NCBI GenBank assembly: GCA_963751105.1 | Contig: CAVVTG010000002.1 | Location: forward strand, 1,178,001 to 1,242,000 | DNA: 64,000 nucleotides | DNA from: JACVRW01 sp963751105 | GTDB lineage: Bacteria > Actinomycetota > Thermoleophilia > Solirubrobacterales > Thermoleophilaceae | Direction of reading: 5' to 3' | In this document: piece after piece, positions 33,591 through 42,532 of the stretch | Numbering within the stretch: the first letter of the stretch is position 1 | How the letters are laid out: each line of letters starts with the position of its first letter | Notes under the pieces: generated by a model | The model's input: only the letters and a program-made list of their open reading frames with translations | The model's database searches: none | Told to the model about the DNA's origin: nothing | Position numbers and translations under genes: made by a program

Positions 33591-36245
33591 ATGAAGGCTG
33601 CCGAGATCCGGGAGCGGTTCCTGTCGTTCTTCGAGGCGCAGGAACACACGCGCATGGCCTCGGCATCGCTGGTTCCGAGCTCGTACGACCCGAGCGTGTT
33701 GCTGACCACCGCCGGCATGCAGCCCTTCAAGCCCTACTTCCGCGGCGAGGAGGAGCCGCCCTCGCCGCGCCTGACCTCCTGCCAGAAGTCGTTTCGGACC
33801 ACCGATATCGAGAACGTCGGCCTGACCAAACGTCACCTGACCTTCTTCGAGATGCTCGGCAACTTCTCGGTCGGCGACTACTTCAAGAAGGGGGCGGTCG
33901 AGTTCGCTCTCGAGTTGTCCACCTCGCTCGAGGGCTTTGGCCTCGATTTCGAGCGCATCTGGATCACCGTCTTCGGCGGGGACGAAGAGCTCGGCCTCGG
34001 TCCGGACGAGGAGGCGATCGAGTGCTGGCGGGCCGTTGGCGTGCCCGACGAGCGCATCGTGCTGCTCGGCCGCGAGGACAACTTCTGGCAGTCCGGGCCC
34101 ACGGGGCCGTGCGGGCCGTGCTCGGAGCTCTACTACGACCGCGGGCCGGAGTTCGGCCCGGACAGCGACCGGCCGGGCGACGACACCGAGCGCCACCTCG
34201 AGATTTGGAACCTCGTGTTCATGCAGTACGAGCTGCAGGCCGACGGCTCGCTACCCGAGCTGCCCACCAAGAACATCGACACCGGCATGGGTCTCGAGCG
34301 GATGTCTGCGGTGCTCCAGGGGGTCGACTCGGTCTACGAGACCGACCTGTTCCGGCCGCTGATCGAACTGGGTGAGGAGCTGTCGGGACGGCGCTACGGG
34401 CAGGACTTCGCCACCACCAGGGCGCTGCGCATCCTCGCCGACCACGGGCGGGCGGCCACCTTCCTGCTCGGCGACGGCGTGGTTCCGTCCAACGAGGACC
34501 GCGGCTACATCCTGCGCAGGATCATGCGCCGCGCCGTCCAGCAGGGCCGGGCGCTCGGCATCGAGGGCTCTTTCCTGCCGAAGCTCTACCGAACGGCGAT
34601 CGAGCAGACCAAGGCGGCGTACCCCGAGCTCGAGCGCGACTGGCCGGCGATCGAGCGCTGGGCGCGGGCCGAGGAGGAGAGCTTCGGGCGCACGCTCGCG
34701 CAGGGCGAACGACTCCTGGCCGAGCTCGTCGAGCAGGCCAAGGAGGACAACACGTCGTGGGTGTCGGCCGAGGACGCCTTCAAGCTCCACGACACCTATG
34801 GCTTCCCCTACGAGATGACCAAGGAGCTGCTGGCCGACTCCGGGCTGTCGGTCGACGACCAGGGCTTCGAGGAGCTGATGGAGCGGGCGCGGGAGGTCTC
34901 GCGTGCCGGCCCTCAGCTCAAGGCGGAGGCCGACGCCGGCGGTGGTCACGTGCACGTGGATCACGACGCGGTGCTTCGCTTCGCGCGCGAGGCGGGCTTT
35001 CGCACCCGCTTCGTCGGCTACGAGACCACGGAGGCCGACACGGTGCTGCGCGTGGCCGAGCGGTCCAACGGCTGGCTGCTGGCCAAGCTCGACGAGAGCC
35101 CGTTCTACCCCGAGGGTGGCGGCCAGGTGTCGGACGGCGGCGTCGTCGAGACGGACTCGGGTCGCGCGCGGGTGGTCGACGTGTACCGGCTCGGTGACGA
35201 TCAGGCGATCGCTCTCGAGCCCATCGACGGCGAGATCGGGCCGGGGGAGAGCGTGCGGGCTCTGGTCGAGCGCGACACGCGCCTGGCCACGATGCGCAAC
35301 CACACGGCCACCCACTTGCTCCACGCGGCGTTGCGCGACCGCTTGGGCGACCACGTGCGCCAGGCGGGCTCCTACGTCGGTCCCGACAAGCTGCGCTTCG
35401 ACTTCACCCACGGCGAGCGCCTCAGCCCGGAGGAGCTGGCCGACGTCGAGCGGGCGGTGGCGGGCTTCGTGGCCGCCAACCGGCACGTGCGCGCGATCGA
35501 GACCAGCCGGCAGGAGGCCGAGGCCCTCGGGGCGATGGCCCTGTTCGGCGAGAAGTACGGCGACTGGGTCCGGATGGTGGAAGTGGACGGCGTGTCCCGC
35601 GAGCTCTGCGGGGGCACGCACGTGGCCGCCACGTCCGAGATCGGGCTGTTCCACGTGACCACGGAGACCTCCAGCGCCTCCAACGTGCGCCGCATCGAGG
35701 CGGTCACCGGGCCGGCCGCGGCGCGGCTGTTCGAAGAGCGGACCGCGCGCCTCGGCGAGCTGTCTCGGTTGCTCCGTGTGCCCGAGCACGAGCTCGTGTC
35801 CGCGGTGGAGCGTCTGACCGATCGGGTCAAGGAGCTCGAGCGCAGGCCGAAGGACGGTGGCGGCGGCGCGGACGCGGACGGGCTCGTGAGCTCGGCGGAG
35901 GACGTGGCCGGCGTGAAGATCGTCGTGCAGGCGGTGGACGGCATGGAGGCGAAGGCGCTGCTGGACCTTTCCGACGCCGTGCGCCAGAAGCTCGGCGATG
36001 CAGCGGTGGTGCTCGGCACCGCCCACGAGGGCCGCGTTCACCTCGTGGCCAACGTCTCGCCGGCGGTGGTGGAGCGAGGAGTCAAGGCGGGCGCGGTGGT
36101 GCGGGCTGCGGCCGAGGTCGCCGGCGGTGGTGGTGGGGGCCGGGACACCATGGCGCAGGCCGGCGGCCGCGAGCCCGCCAAGCTGCCCGACGCCCTGGCC
36201 ACTGCCCGCGCGGAGGTCGAGCGGGCGCTCGGCGCCGGTTCCTGA
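33591..36245 (+). CDS. alaS: Alanine--tRNA ligase
   Basis: An 884-residue class II synthetase. The N-terminal aminoacylation domain has FLSFFEAQEHTR, VLLTTAGMQPFKPYF, SCQKSFRTTDIENVG and FFEMLGNFSVGDYF. The editing domain has zinc ligands in HTATHLLH (about residues 571-578) and CGGTH (about 672), and a C-terminal oligomerisation domain (C-Ala) follows. It removes Ser and Gly mischarged onto tRNA-Ala. Stop and ruvX start share one base, matching the common alaS-ruvX-mltG-aroE order. Confidence 0.95.
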   Translation: MKAAEIRERFLSFFEAQEHTRMASASLVPSSYDPSVLLTTAGMQPFKPYFRGEEEPPSPRLTSCQKSFRTTDIENVGLTKRHLTFFEMLGNFSVGDYFKKGAVEFALELSTSLEGFGLDFERIWITVFGGDEELGLGPDEEAIECWRAVGVPDERIVLLGREDNFWQSGPTGPCGPCSELYYDRGPEFGPDSDRPGDDTERHLEIWNLVFMQYELQADGSLPELPTKNIDTGMGLERMSAVLQGVDSVYETDLFRPLIELGEELSGRRYGQDFATTRALRILADHGRAATFLLGDGVVPSNEDRGYILRRIMRRAVQQGRALGIEGSFLPKLYRTAIEQTKAAYPELERDWPAIERWARAEEESFGRTLAQGERLLAELVEQAKEDNTSWVSAEDAFKLHDTYGFPYEMTKELLADSGLSVDDQGFEELMERAREVSRAGPQLKAEADAGGGHVHVDHDAVLRFAREAGFRTRFVGYETTEADTVLRVAERSNGWLLAKLDESPFYPEGGGQVSDGGVVETDSGRARVVDVYRLGDDQAIALEPIDGEIGPGESVRALVERDTRLATMRNHTATHLLHAALRDRLGDHVRQAGSYVGPDKLRFDFTHGERLSPEELADVERAVAGFVAANRHVRAIETSRQEAEALGAMALFGEKYGDWVRMVEVDGVSRELCGGTHVAATSEIGLFHVTTETSSASNVRRIEAVTGPAAARLFEERTARLGELSRLLRVPEHELVSAVERLTDRVKELERRPKDGGGGADADGLVSSAEDVAGVKIVVQAVDGMEAKALLDLSDAVRQKLGDAAVVLGTAHEGRVHLVANVSPAVVERGVKAGAVVRAAAEVAGGGGGGRDTMAQAGGREPAKLPDALATARAEVERALGAGS

Positions 36246-36643
36246 TGCGTGTGCTCGCGCTCGACCACGGCGCGGCGCGCTGCGGCTGCGCCATCTCCGA
36301 CCCGTCGGGAACCCTGGCCACGCCGCTGCCCGTGGTGGAGAGTCCCGACACGCGTAAGGGCCTGGCTCGCATCGCCGCGCTGGCGCGCGAGCAGGGCGCG
36401 GAACGGATCGTGGTCGGCCTACCGCTGACCCTCGCGGGCGACGTGGGCGAGCAGGCCTCCAGGGCGCAGACGTTTGCCGAGCGCCTGGCGCGGAGAGTCA
36501 CCGTACCCGTGGAGCTTCACGACGAGCGCTTGACCACGCGTCTCGCGGAGCGCATGGGAGGCGCGGGCGACGCAGACTCCCGAGCCGCCGCGCACCTGCT
36601 CGACAGCTATCTCGCCGCGGCCGGAGCGGGCACGCCGGAGTGA
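36245..36643 (+). CDS. ruvX: Holliday junction resolvase-like/pre-16S rRNA nuclease YqgF
   Basis: A 132-residue RNase H-fold protein. It begins MRVLALDHGAARCGCAISD, with the first catalytic Asp (Asp7); ERIVVGLPLTLAG and ELHDERLTTRLAE are family motifs, and the D in a late DSRAAAHLLDSYL completes the acidic site. The family trims the 5' end of 16S rRNA precursor. It overlaps alaS by one base and mltG by four. Confidence 0.92.
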   Translation: MRVLALDHGAARCGCAISDPSGTLATPLPVVESPDTRKGLARIAALAREQGAERIVVGLPLTLAGDVGEQASRAQTFAERLARRVTVPVELHDERLTTRLAERMGGAGDADSRAAAHLLDSYLAAAGAGTPE

Positions 36644-37857
36644 GCTCCGGTCCGCCGCCCGTGCCGGGCGGACGATCCTCCGATGAACGGGAGGCGGCGC
36701 GGCGCGAGCGAGCCGCTCGCCGCGACGATTTCGTCGACGCCCCTCCCGTTGCCGAGCCGGACGGTGGGGGAGGCCGGCGCGAGACACGTCCCGCGCCGGG
36801 CGGCGGCTCGGGACCGCGCTGGGGCCGCATCATCGCCACCGGCGTGCTCCTGGTCCTGATCCTGGCGGCCGCCTGGTTCGCCAACTCCCTTTTCCAGCCC
36901 TTCAAGAGCGAGAGCGACGGGCCGGCGGTGAGGGTGAGCATTCCCCGAGGGTCGACCCTGGGTGACATCGCCACGGTCCTGCAGGACAACGGGGTGATCT
37001 CGAACGCAGGCTTCTTCGAGCTTCGCGCCCGCCTGGCCGGTCGCAGCGGCGACCTCAAGCCGGGCTCATTCGAGCTGCGCGAGGACATGACCTTCACCGC
37101 CGCGCTCGACGCGCTGGAGAAGGGCGTGCCGCCGGACGTGAGGTTGGTCTCCCTGCCCGAGGGCCTCTCTCGCAGCGAGCTCGCCCCCGCGGTGCGGCGC
37201 GCCGGCGTGCCGGGCAACTACCGGCGCGCAAGCCGGCGCAACCCGGAGCTCGACCCGGGCCGCTTCGGCGCCCCGAACGCTCCCAGCCTGGAGGGCTTCC
37301 TCTTCCCGGCCACCTACGAGCTCAAGAAGAGCCGGCCGGCCCGTGGCCTGGTGGAGGAGCAGCTCAAGGCGTTCAAGCGCAACTTCGCGAAGGTCGACCT
37401 GAGCTACGCCCGCCGGCGCAACCTCACACCCTTCGACGTCCTCATCATCGCCTCCCTGATCGACCGCGAGGCCGCCGTGGCCAAGGAGCGCGCGCTGGTC
37501 TCGTCGGTGATCTACAACCGGCTGAAGGACGGCATCAGCCTGGGCATCGACGCCACGGTGCGCTACATCTACGGCAACTGGACCGAGCCGCTCAAGCAAT
37601 CCGAGCTCGCCAACACCAGCCCGTACAACACGAGGGTCAACGAGGGCCTGCCGCCCGGTCCGATCGGCAACCCCGGGCTGGCGGCCATCAGGGCGGCGGC
37701 GCGCCCGGCCCGGACGGACTATCTCTTCTACGTCGCCGCGGTGTGCGGCAACGGCCGGCACAAGTTCGCGGAGACCGACGCGGAGTTCCAGGGCTACGTC
37801 GACGAATACAACCGCGCTCGCGAGGAGCGTGGCGGCAAGTCGCCGACGGAGTGTTAG
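36640..37857 (+). CDS. mltG: Endolytic murein transglycosylase MltG (YceG-like)
   Basis: A 405-residue inner-membrane enzyme that cleaves nascent peptidoglycan glycan strands. The cytoplasmic N-terminus is charged; one membrane helix follows (IIATGVLLVLILAAAWFA, near residues 64-81). A LysM-like segment (VSIPRGSTLGDIATVLQDNGVI) precedes the YceG domain with SLEGFLFPATYEL, LIIASLIDREAAVAKER and DATVRYIYG ... SPYNTRVNEGLPPGPIGNPG. In the catalytic ASxxxxE segment the last Glu is kept while the position usually Glu is Asp (LIDRE). Confidence 0.9.
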   Translation: MSSGPPPVPGGRSSDEREAARRERAARRDDFVDAPPVAEPDGGGGRRETRPAPGGGSGPRWGRIIATGVLLVLILAAAWFANSLFQPFKSESDGPAVRVSIPRGSTLGDIATVLQDNGVISNAGFFELRARLAGRSGDLKPGSFELREDMTFTAALDALEKGVPPDVRLVSLPEGLSRSELAPAVRRAGVPGNYRRASRRNPELDPGRFGAPNAPSLEGFLFPATYELKKSRPARGLVEEQLKAFKRNFAKVDLSYARRRNLTPFDVLIIASLIDREAAVAKERALVSSVIYNRLKDGISLGIDATVRYIYGNWTEPLKQSELANTSPYNTRVNEGLPPGPIGNPGLAAIRAAARPARTDYLFYVAAVCGNGRHKFAETDAEFQGYVDEYNRAREERGGKSPTEC

Positions 37858-37867
37858 CGGGGCTGGG

Positions 37868-38296
37868 TCAGAGCGAGCCCGGCTGAGCGAGCCACACGCT
37901 TTCGAACGAGAGATGGGTCAGTTCGTTGATGCGGTCGTAGTCGCGGTCGTAGTGAAGGACGCCCACGCTGTGGCGACGGGCGAGCGCGGCGATGATCAGG
38001 TCGACCGGCGGCAGCCGGTGATGGCCCATCCGGCTGAGGTCGGCCTGCGCTCTCAGCGCCGCCGACTCCACCTCGGCGTCGATCCGCAGGAACGGCAGGG
38101 AGCCGAGAGCCTCCGAGATGACTCCATGTTCCTCGGCGTCGCGGGCCGAGTAGCCCGCCTCGAGAATGAAGGGCGTGCAGGCGAAGATGCGGTCCGCCGC
38201 GATGGCCTCGCCGACCTCCTCGCTCCGCGTCCGGCTGAGAATGGCGCTGCGAAGGCGCTGCCAGGCTGAGTTGTCGAGAAGAGCGGGGCCGATCAT
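37868..38296 (-). CDS. PIN-domain toxin, VapC family
   Basis: A 142-residue predicted ribonuclease toxin. The four acidic residues of the PIN active site are visible: Asp8 (LLDNSAW), Glu46 (FILEAGYS), Asp99 (PPVDLIIAALA) and Asp117 (HYDRDYD). It partners with the upstream antitoxin gene, whose stop overlaps its ATG by 4 bases. It lies convergent to mltG, with an 11-base gap. Target RNA unknown. Confidence 0.85.
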   Translation of the reverse strand: MIGPALLDNSAWQRLRSAILSRTRSEEVGEAIAADRIFACTPFILEAGYSARDAEEHGVISEALGSLPFLRIDAEVESAALRAQADLSRMGHHRLPPVDLIIAALARRHSVGVLHYDRDYDRINELTHLSFESVWLAQPGSL

Positions 38297-38568
38297 TCAC
38301 CGCGCGCCCAGCCGCTGCGCCGCACCTCTTCGCCCGCGGCGGGATCGCCTGGAATGTCCTTGGCCAATACCCGCTCGATCAGGCGCCGGCGGGCCGTTTC
38401 GATCCGTTCGCGTCCCAGGCGCAACTCGTCCGTCTTGGCTCGGGCTCCGAGCAACATCAACTCCGAGTAGGGGACGCGCTCGTCACCGAGCTCCCGGCGA
38501 AGCTCGTCCAGAGCACGCTTCACGCCCGGCGTCTCGGTGATGGCGATGCGACGATGCTTGGTGGGCAC
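38293..38568 (-). CDS. Probable VapB-type antitoxin
   Basis: A 91-residue, highly charged protein (HRRIAITETPGVKRALDELRREL ... ELMLLGARAKTDEL). It is rich in Arg/Glu helices with no membrane segment, and its gene precedes and overlaps a VapC gene, the usual antitoxin-toxin arrangement. The DNA-binding family (AbrB, RHH or other) is not clear. I choose GTG at 38568 because it lies just inside the palindromic operator; the longer frame would run through that site and into aroE. Confidence 0.72.
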   Translation of the reverse strand: MPTKHRRIAITETPGVKRALDELRRELGDERVPYSELMLLGARAKTDELRLGRERIETARRRLIERVLAKDIPGDPAAGEEVRRSGWARGE

Positions 38569-38575
38569 GCGCTTA

Positions 38576-38595
38576 GTGTAACACCGGTGTTGCAC
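38576..38595. promoter_or_regulatory. Palindromic operator between vapBC-like genes and aroE
   Basis: The 20-base sequence GTGTAACACCGGTGTTGCAC has a perfect AACACCGGTGTT core (38580-38591) with GTG/CAC flanks. It is 8 bases upstream of the antitoxin start and 15 upstream of aroE. This is where a TA autorepressor would bind, and it could also affect aroE transcription. Confidence 0.7.
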
Positions 38596-38609
38596 TGTAG
38601 GATGGCGAC

Positions 38610-39383
38610 ATGATCGCCTGCGGTGTCCTGGGCTTTCCCGTGGCTCACAGCCGCTCGCCCGCCATGATGAGCGCGGCATTCGCCGAGCTCGGCCTCGACT
38701 GGCGCTACTTCCATCTGCCGCTGGCGCCGGAGCGCTTCGCCGGCACGGTCCGGGCCCTGCCCGGATCGGGCTACCGAGGCGCGAACGTGACCATCCCGCA
38801 CAAGCTCGCGGCCCACGCCCTGGCGGACGATCTCGGTGAGGCGGCAGCCGCCATCGGGGCGGTCAACACCCTGACCTTCGGGCCCGACGGACGCATCGCC
38901 GGAGACAACACCGACGCCGGGGGCCTGATCGACGCCCTGGAGGGGGAGGAGCCCGGTCGTGCGCTGGTGCTCGGCGCCGGGGGCGCGGCCCGCGCGGCGG
39001 TGTGGGCCCTGCGCGACGCCGGAGCCGAGGTGTGGGTCTGGAACCGGACAGCCGACCGGGCCCGGGAGCTGGCCGGCGAGCTGGACGTGGGTCACGGTGA
39101 GCCCTCCGGGCCGGTCGACCTCCTCGTCAACACCACCTCAGTCGGGCTCGGGCGTGACGACACCCTCGACGGGCTGCCGCTCGTGGACGCCGGCCTCGTC
39201 GTCGACATGGCCTACGGCAACAGGGCCACCCCGTTCGCACGCTGGGGAGCAGAGCGGGGCGCGCGCGTGATCGACGGGCTGGAGGTCCTCGTCCGTCAGG
39301 GAGCGCGCAGCCTCGAGCGCTGGACGGGGCGCGACGCGCCCGTCGAGACGATGCGCCGCGCGGCGCACGTTGAGATCGCTTAG
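38610..39383 (+). CDS. aroE: Shikimate dehydrogenase
   Basis: A 257-residue NADPH-dependent enzyme reducing 3-dehydroshikimate to shikimate. The substrate motif is GFPVAHSRSPAM (residues 8-19), the catalytic Lys65 is in NVTIPHK and Asp102 in GDNTDAGG; the Rossmann loop is LGAGGAARAA (121-130). It is divergent from the toxin-antitoxin genes. Other shikimate genes (aroC, aroKB) are about 22 kb downstream beyond the pilus cluster. Confidence 0.93.
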   Translation: MIACGVLGFPVAHSRSPAMMSAAFAELGLDWRYFHLPLAPERFAGTVRALPGSGYRGANVTIPHKLAAHALADDLGEAAAAIGAVNTLTFGPDGRIAGDNTDAGGLIDALEGEEPGRALVLGAGGAARAAVWALRDAGAEVWVWNRTADRARELAGELDVGHGEPSGPVDLLVNTTSVGLGRDDTLDGLPLVDAGLVVDMAYGNRATPFARWGAERGARVIDGLEVLVRQGARSLERWTGRDAPVETMRRAAHVEIA

Positions 39384-39445
39384 CCCGTCTAGAACACTCG
39401 TCCGGTCTCTAAACCGCGCTACGCGGCGTGCCGATATGCCGGGCA

Positions 39446-40750
39446 ATGGCCGTCTCCCGCCCCTTCCTCCTTGCCCTCGTAGGAATCGTCCTGCTGGCCG
39501 CGACGGTGTTCGCCGTCCAGAACGCGCCGCAGGAGACGGGCGCCGCCGCCACGTCGGCCCCTGCCGCACCCGGCCAGACGGCCGAGCCCGCGGCGACGCT
39601 GTCGTCCGGCGATGCGCTCGCCGCCGCCTTCAGCACCACGCCCGGCAGTGCACGTTTCGAGCTGGAGGCCTCGCTGCGCGCCGAGGGCCGCACGGGGACC
39701 CTCGAGCTGAGCGGCGCGACCGACGATTCGGCCAAGGACCCGCGCGTGGAGCTCGACCTTCGGGTGGATGCTCTGGGCACCGATCTTCAGGGTGGCTTCG
39801 TCACCACGGGAGGAGAGGCCTGGTTCACTCGCGGCGACACGGGATACCTCGTGCCCCAGGAGATCTGGGACGGTCTTCGCGCCTCCGGCGCCGCAGCGCC
39901 GGCCGCGGCCGCTGATCCTGCCCTCGCTCCCGATCCTGCCGCCAACCCGCTGCAACAGCTTCCCTTCGACCCGGCCAAGTGGGTCAAGGACATGAAGGAC
40001 GAGGGCACCGAGGCAATCGACGGTGTGGAGACCCGGCACGTGTCCGCCTCGATCGACGCCGGTGCCGCGGTGCGCGACGTCCTCGACGTGGTCCGCCGGC
40101 AGGGCGGCGCCCAGGCAGCTTCGCTGCCGCCCGGCGCGGCCGAGCAGGTACAGGACAGCGTCAAGCGAGCCGACTTCGACGTCTGGGTGGGCACCAAGGA
40201 CCGCGTCCTGCGACGACTGACCGCCGACGTCGAGCTGGCCGTGCCCGGCTCCGGGCCGGTGGAGCTCGAGCTCGACCTCGAGCTGAGCGATGTGGGCAGG
40301 CCGCAGCAGATCGAGCCGCCGGCCGAGGTGAGCGAGCAGCTCCCCGGCGGCGAGTTCGGGGTCTTCATGCGCACACTGCTCGAGGGCTCCTCGGTGGCCA
40401 CCGGTGGCGACCCCGCCGCGGTGAGCGCTCGTCTCGACTCCGGCAACAATCCGCGCAAGCTCCAGCGGGCCCTGCGCGATCACCGCAAGGTCGTTCTGCT
40501 GTTCACGAACTCTCGCGGCCTCGACGACAGGATCGTCGAGCGCTCACTGGACAACGTCCGTGAGGACACCCGGGCGCTGGTGCTCGTCGACGAGGTCGTG
40601 AACGTCGACCGTTACGGCTCCCTGGTGGAGAGCCTCGGCGTGAGCCAGACCCCCTCGATCGTGCTCATCGATCGCAACGGCAAGGCGCGGCTCGTGGAGG
40701 GCTACGTCGATGCCGGCTCGCTCGTCCAGGTAGTCACGGACGCGCGATGA
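39446..40750 (+). CDS. Exported protein with LolA/LppX-like and thioredoxin-like domains
   Basis: A 434-residue exported protein. An N-terminal helix (FLLALVGIVLLAATVFA) acts as signal anchor. Residues ~55-300 resemble the LppX/LprG/LolA-type lipid carrier fold: long beta-strands (ARFELEASLRAEGRTGTLELSG, GGEAWFTRGDTGYLVP, DFDVWVGTKDRVLRRLTADVEL). The last ~110 residues look thioredoxin-like (HRKVVLLFTNSRGLDD, ALVLVDEVVNVDRYGSLVESLGVSQTPSIVLID) but lack the CxxC. The stop overlaps pilB, so its role may be tied to pilus assembly. Start 39446 fits the signal sequence; GTG at 39428 also possible. Confidence 0.7.
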   Translation: MAVSRPFLLALVGIVLLAATVFAVQNAPQETGAAATSAPAAPGQTAEPAATLSSGDALAAAFSTTPGSARFELEASLRAEGRTGTLELSGATDDSAKDPRVELDLRVDALGTDLQGGFVTTGGEAWFTRGDTGYLVPQEIWDGLRASGAAAPAAAADPALAPDPAANPLQQLPFDPAKWVKDMKDEGTEAIDGVETRHVSASIDAGAAVRDVLDVVRRQGGAQAASLPPGAAEQVQDSVKRADFDVWVGTKDRVLRRLTADVELAVPGSGPVELELDLELSDVGRPQQIEPPAEVSEQLPGGEFGVFMRTLLEGSSVATGGDPAAVSARLDSGNNPRKLQRALRDHRKVVLLFTNSRGLDDRIVERSLDNVREDTRALVLVDEVVNVDRYGSLVESLGVSQTPSIVLIDRNGKARLVEGYVDAGSLVQVVTDAR

Positions 40751-42504
40751 CCGAGGCGCAGGCCGGGTCGGCGCAGCTTCGGGCTGTCCCGCCCGGCACC
40801 GCCGCCCCGTCGTCGGCGCCCGACGGCCTCACGCCGCCGGAGCGGCGCGGCGGCTCGAGAGCCATCACCGACGTGATCGTCGAGATGGGCTTCATCGCGC
40901 GCGAGCGCGTGGATCCCGTGGTCGAGCGGGCGCGGCGCGAGGGCAGGGCGGCCGAACAGGTGCTGCTCGAATCCGACGCGATCACCGGCGACCAGCTGGC
41001 GCGGGCCACGGCGGAGCGCCTGGGACTGCACCACGTGGACCTCTCGGTGTTCAAGGCCGACGTCGGCGCGCTCAACCTGATCCCGGCGCAGATGGCGCGG
41101 CGCCTGGGCGCTGCGCCGATCGGCTACGACGACCGCGGCCGTCTGCTGGTGGCCATGACCAACCCGTCGAACGTGCACGCGCTCGACGACCTCAAGCTGC
41201 GTACCGGGCGCGAGGTGCAGGCCGTGGTGGCCTCGGATGACGACATCAACGGCCTGATCGGGCGGATGAGCCGCCTGGACGAGGCGGTGGCCGAGGCGGT
41301 CCAAGAGGGCGAGGACGAGCTCGCCGACGTCACCGAGATCCGCGAGTCGGCCGAGGATGGGCCGGTCATCAAGCTCGTCAACTCGATCATCGCCCAGGCG
41401 GTGGAGGAGGGCGCCTCGGACATCCACTTCGAGCCCGAGGGCAGCGAGATGCGCGTGCGCTTTCGCGTGGACGGGGTACTGCGCCAAACGACGACGATCC
41501 CCAGGCGCATGACCGCCGGCGTGGTCTCGCGCGTGAAGATCATGGCGTCGCTCGACATCGCCGAGAAGCGCGTGCCGCAGGACGGTCGTGTTTCGCTGAC
41601 GGTCGAGGGCCACGCTATCGACACCCGCATCGTGACCATGCCGCGTGTGGACGGCGAGGGGATCGTGATGCGCATCCTCGACAAGTCGCAGGCGCTCATC
41701 GGGCTGGATTCGCTGGGCATGTCGAAGTCCAGCGAGGACCTGTTCGAGGACGCCTTCCGGCGCGCCTACGGAGCGGTGCTCGTGACCGGGCCCACGGGCT
41801 CGGGCAAGTCGACCACGCTCTACGCGGCGCTCAACGAGATCAACGAGCCCGGGCGCAACATCATCACCATCGAGGACCCGGTGGAGTACCGGCTCGCCGG
41901 GATCAACCAGCTGCAGGTGAACCTCAAGGCGGGCCTGACCTTTGCCGGCGGGCTGCGCTCAATGCTGCGCGCGGACCCCGACGTGATCATGGTCGGCGAG
42001 ATCCGCGACGCCGAGACGGCCAAGATCGCGATCGAGTCGGCGCTCACCGGGCACCTGGTGCTGTCGACGCTTCACACCAACGACGCGCCCTCGGCCATAA
42101 CCCGGCTGACCGAGATGGGGATCGAGCCCTTCCTGTCCGCCTCGGCGATCGTCGCGGTGGTGGCGCAGCGGCTTGTCCGCCAGCTCTGCACGTACTGCAA
42201 GCGGCGCACCATGCTGAGCGTCTCGTCGCTCGAGAAGGCGGGGTTCAACGTCGCCTTCGACCTCGAGGCCTACGAGCCCGGCGGCTGCGGCCGCTGCGGC
42301 GGCTCGGGCTACAAGGGCCGCACCGGCCTCTACGAGGTGATGGTGCTGTCCGACGACATCCGCGACCTCACTGTGGAGCGCGCCTCGGCCGAGGACATCC
42401 GCAAGGCCGCCTCCTCACACGGGATGCGCACCCTGCGCGTGGACGGCTTCGAGAAGGTCAAGAACGGCATCACGTCCATAGCCGAGGTGGCGAGAGTCAC
42501 GTGA
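40747..42504 (+). CDS. pilB: Type IV pilus assembly ATPase PilB/GspE
   Basis: A 585-residue AAA+-like ATPase that powers pilus extension. The N-terminal MshEN/GspE_N domain (about residues 40-190) can bind c-di-GMP in some relatives. The motor domain follows, with Walker A GPTGSGKSTTL near 347, Asp box EDPVEYR, Walker B DPDVIMVGEIRD and His box (LSTLHTNDA). A CxxC pair-type zinc site (CTYCKRR ... CGRCGGSGYKGRTG) is near the C-terminus. ATG overlaps the upstream gene; PilT and PilC follow. Confidence 0.94.
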   Translation: MTEAQAGSAQLRAVPPGTAAPSSAPDGLTPPERRGGSRAITDVIVEMGFIARERVDPVVERARREGRAAEQVLLESDAITGDQLARATAERLGLHHVDLSVFKADVGALNLIPAQMARRLGAAPIGYDDRGRLLVAMTNPSNVHALDDLKLRTGREVQAVVASDDDINGLIGRMSRLDEAVAEAVQEGEDELADVTEIRESAEDGPVIKLVNSIIAQAVEEGASDIHFEPEGSEMRVRFRVDGVLRQTTTIPRRMTAGVVSRVKIMASLDIAEKRVPQDGRVSLTVEGHAIDTRIVTMPRVDGEGIVMRILDKSQALIGLDSLGMSKSSEDLFEDAFRRAYGAVLVTGPTGSGKSTTLYAALNEINEPGRNIITIEDPVEYRLAGINQLQVNLKAGLTFAGGLRSMLRADPDVIMVGEIRDAETAKIAIESALTGHLVLSTLHTNDAPSAITRLTEMGIEPFLSASAIVAVVAQRLVRQLCTYCKRRTMLSVSSLEKAGFNVAFDLEAYEPGGCGRCGGSGYKGRTGLYEVMVLSDDIRDLTVERASAEDIRKAASSHGMRTLRVDGFEKVKNGITSIAEVARVT

Positions 42505-42532
42505 ACGCGCACAGGAGCCGATAGGGGAGACG

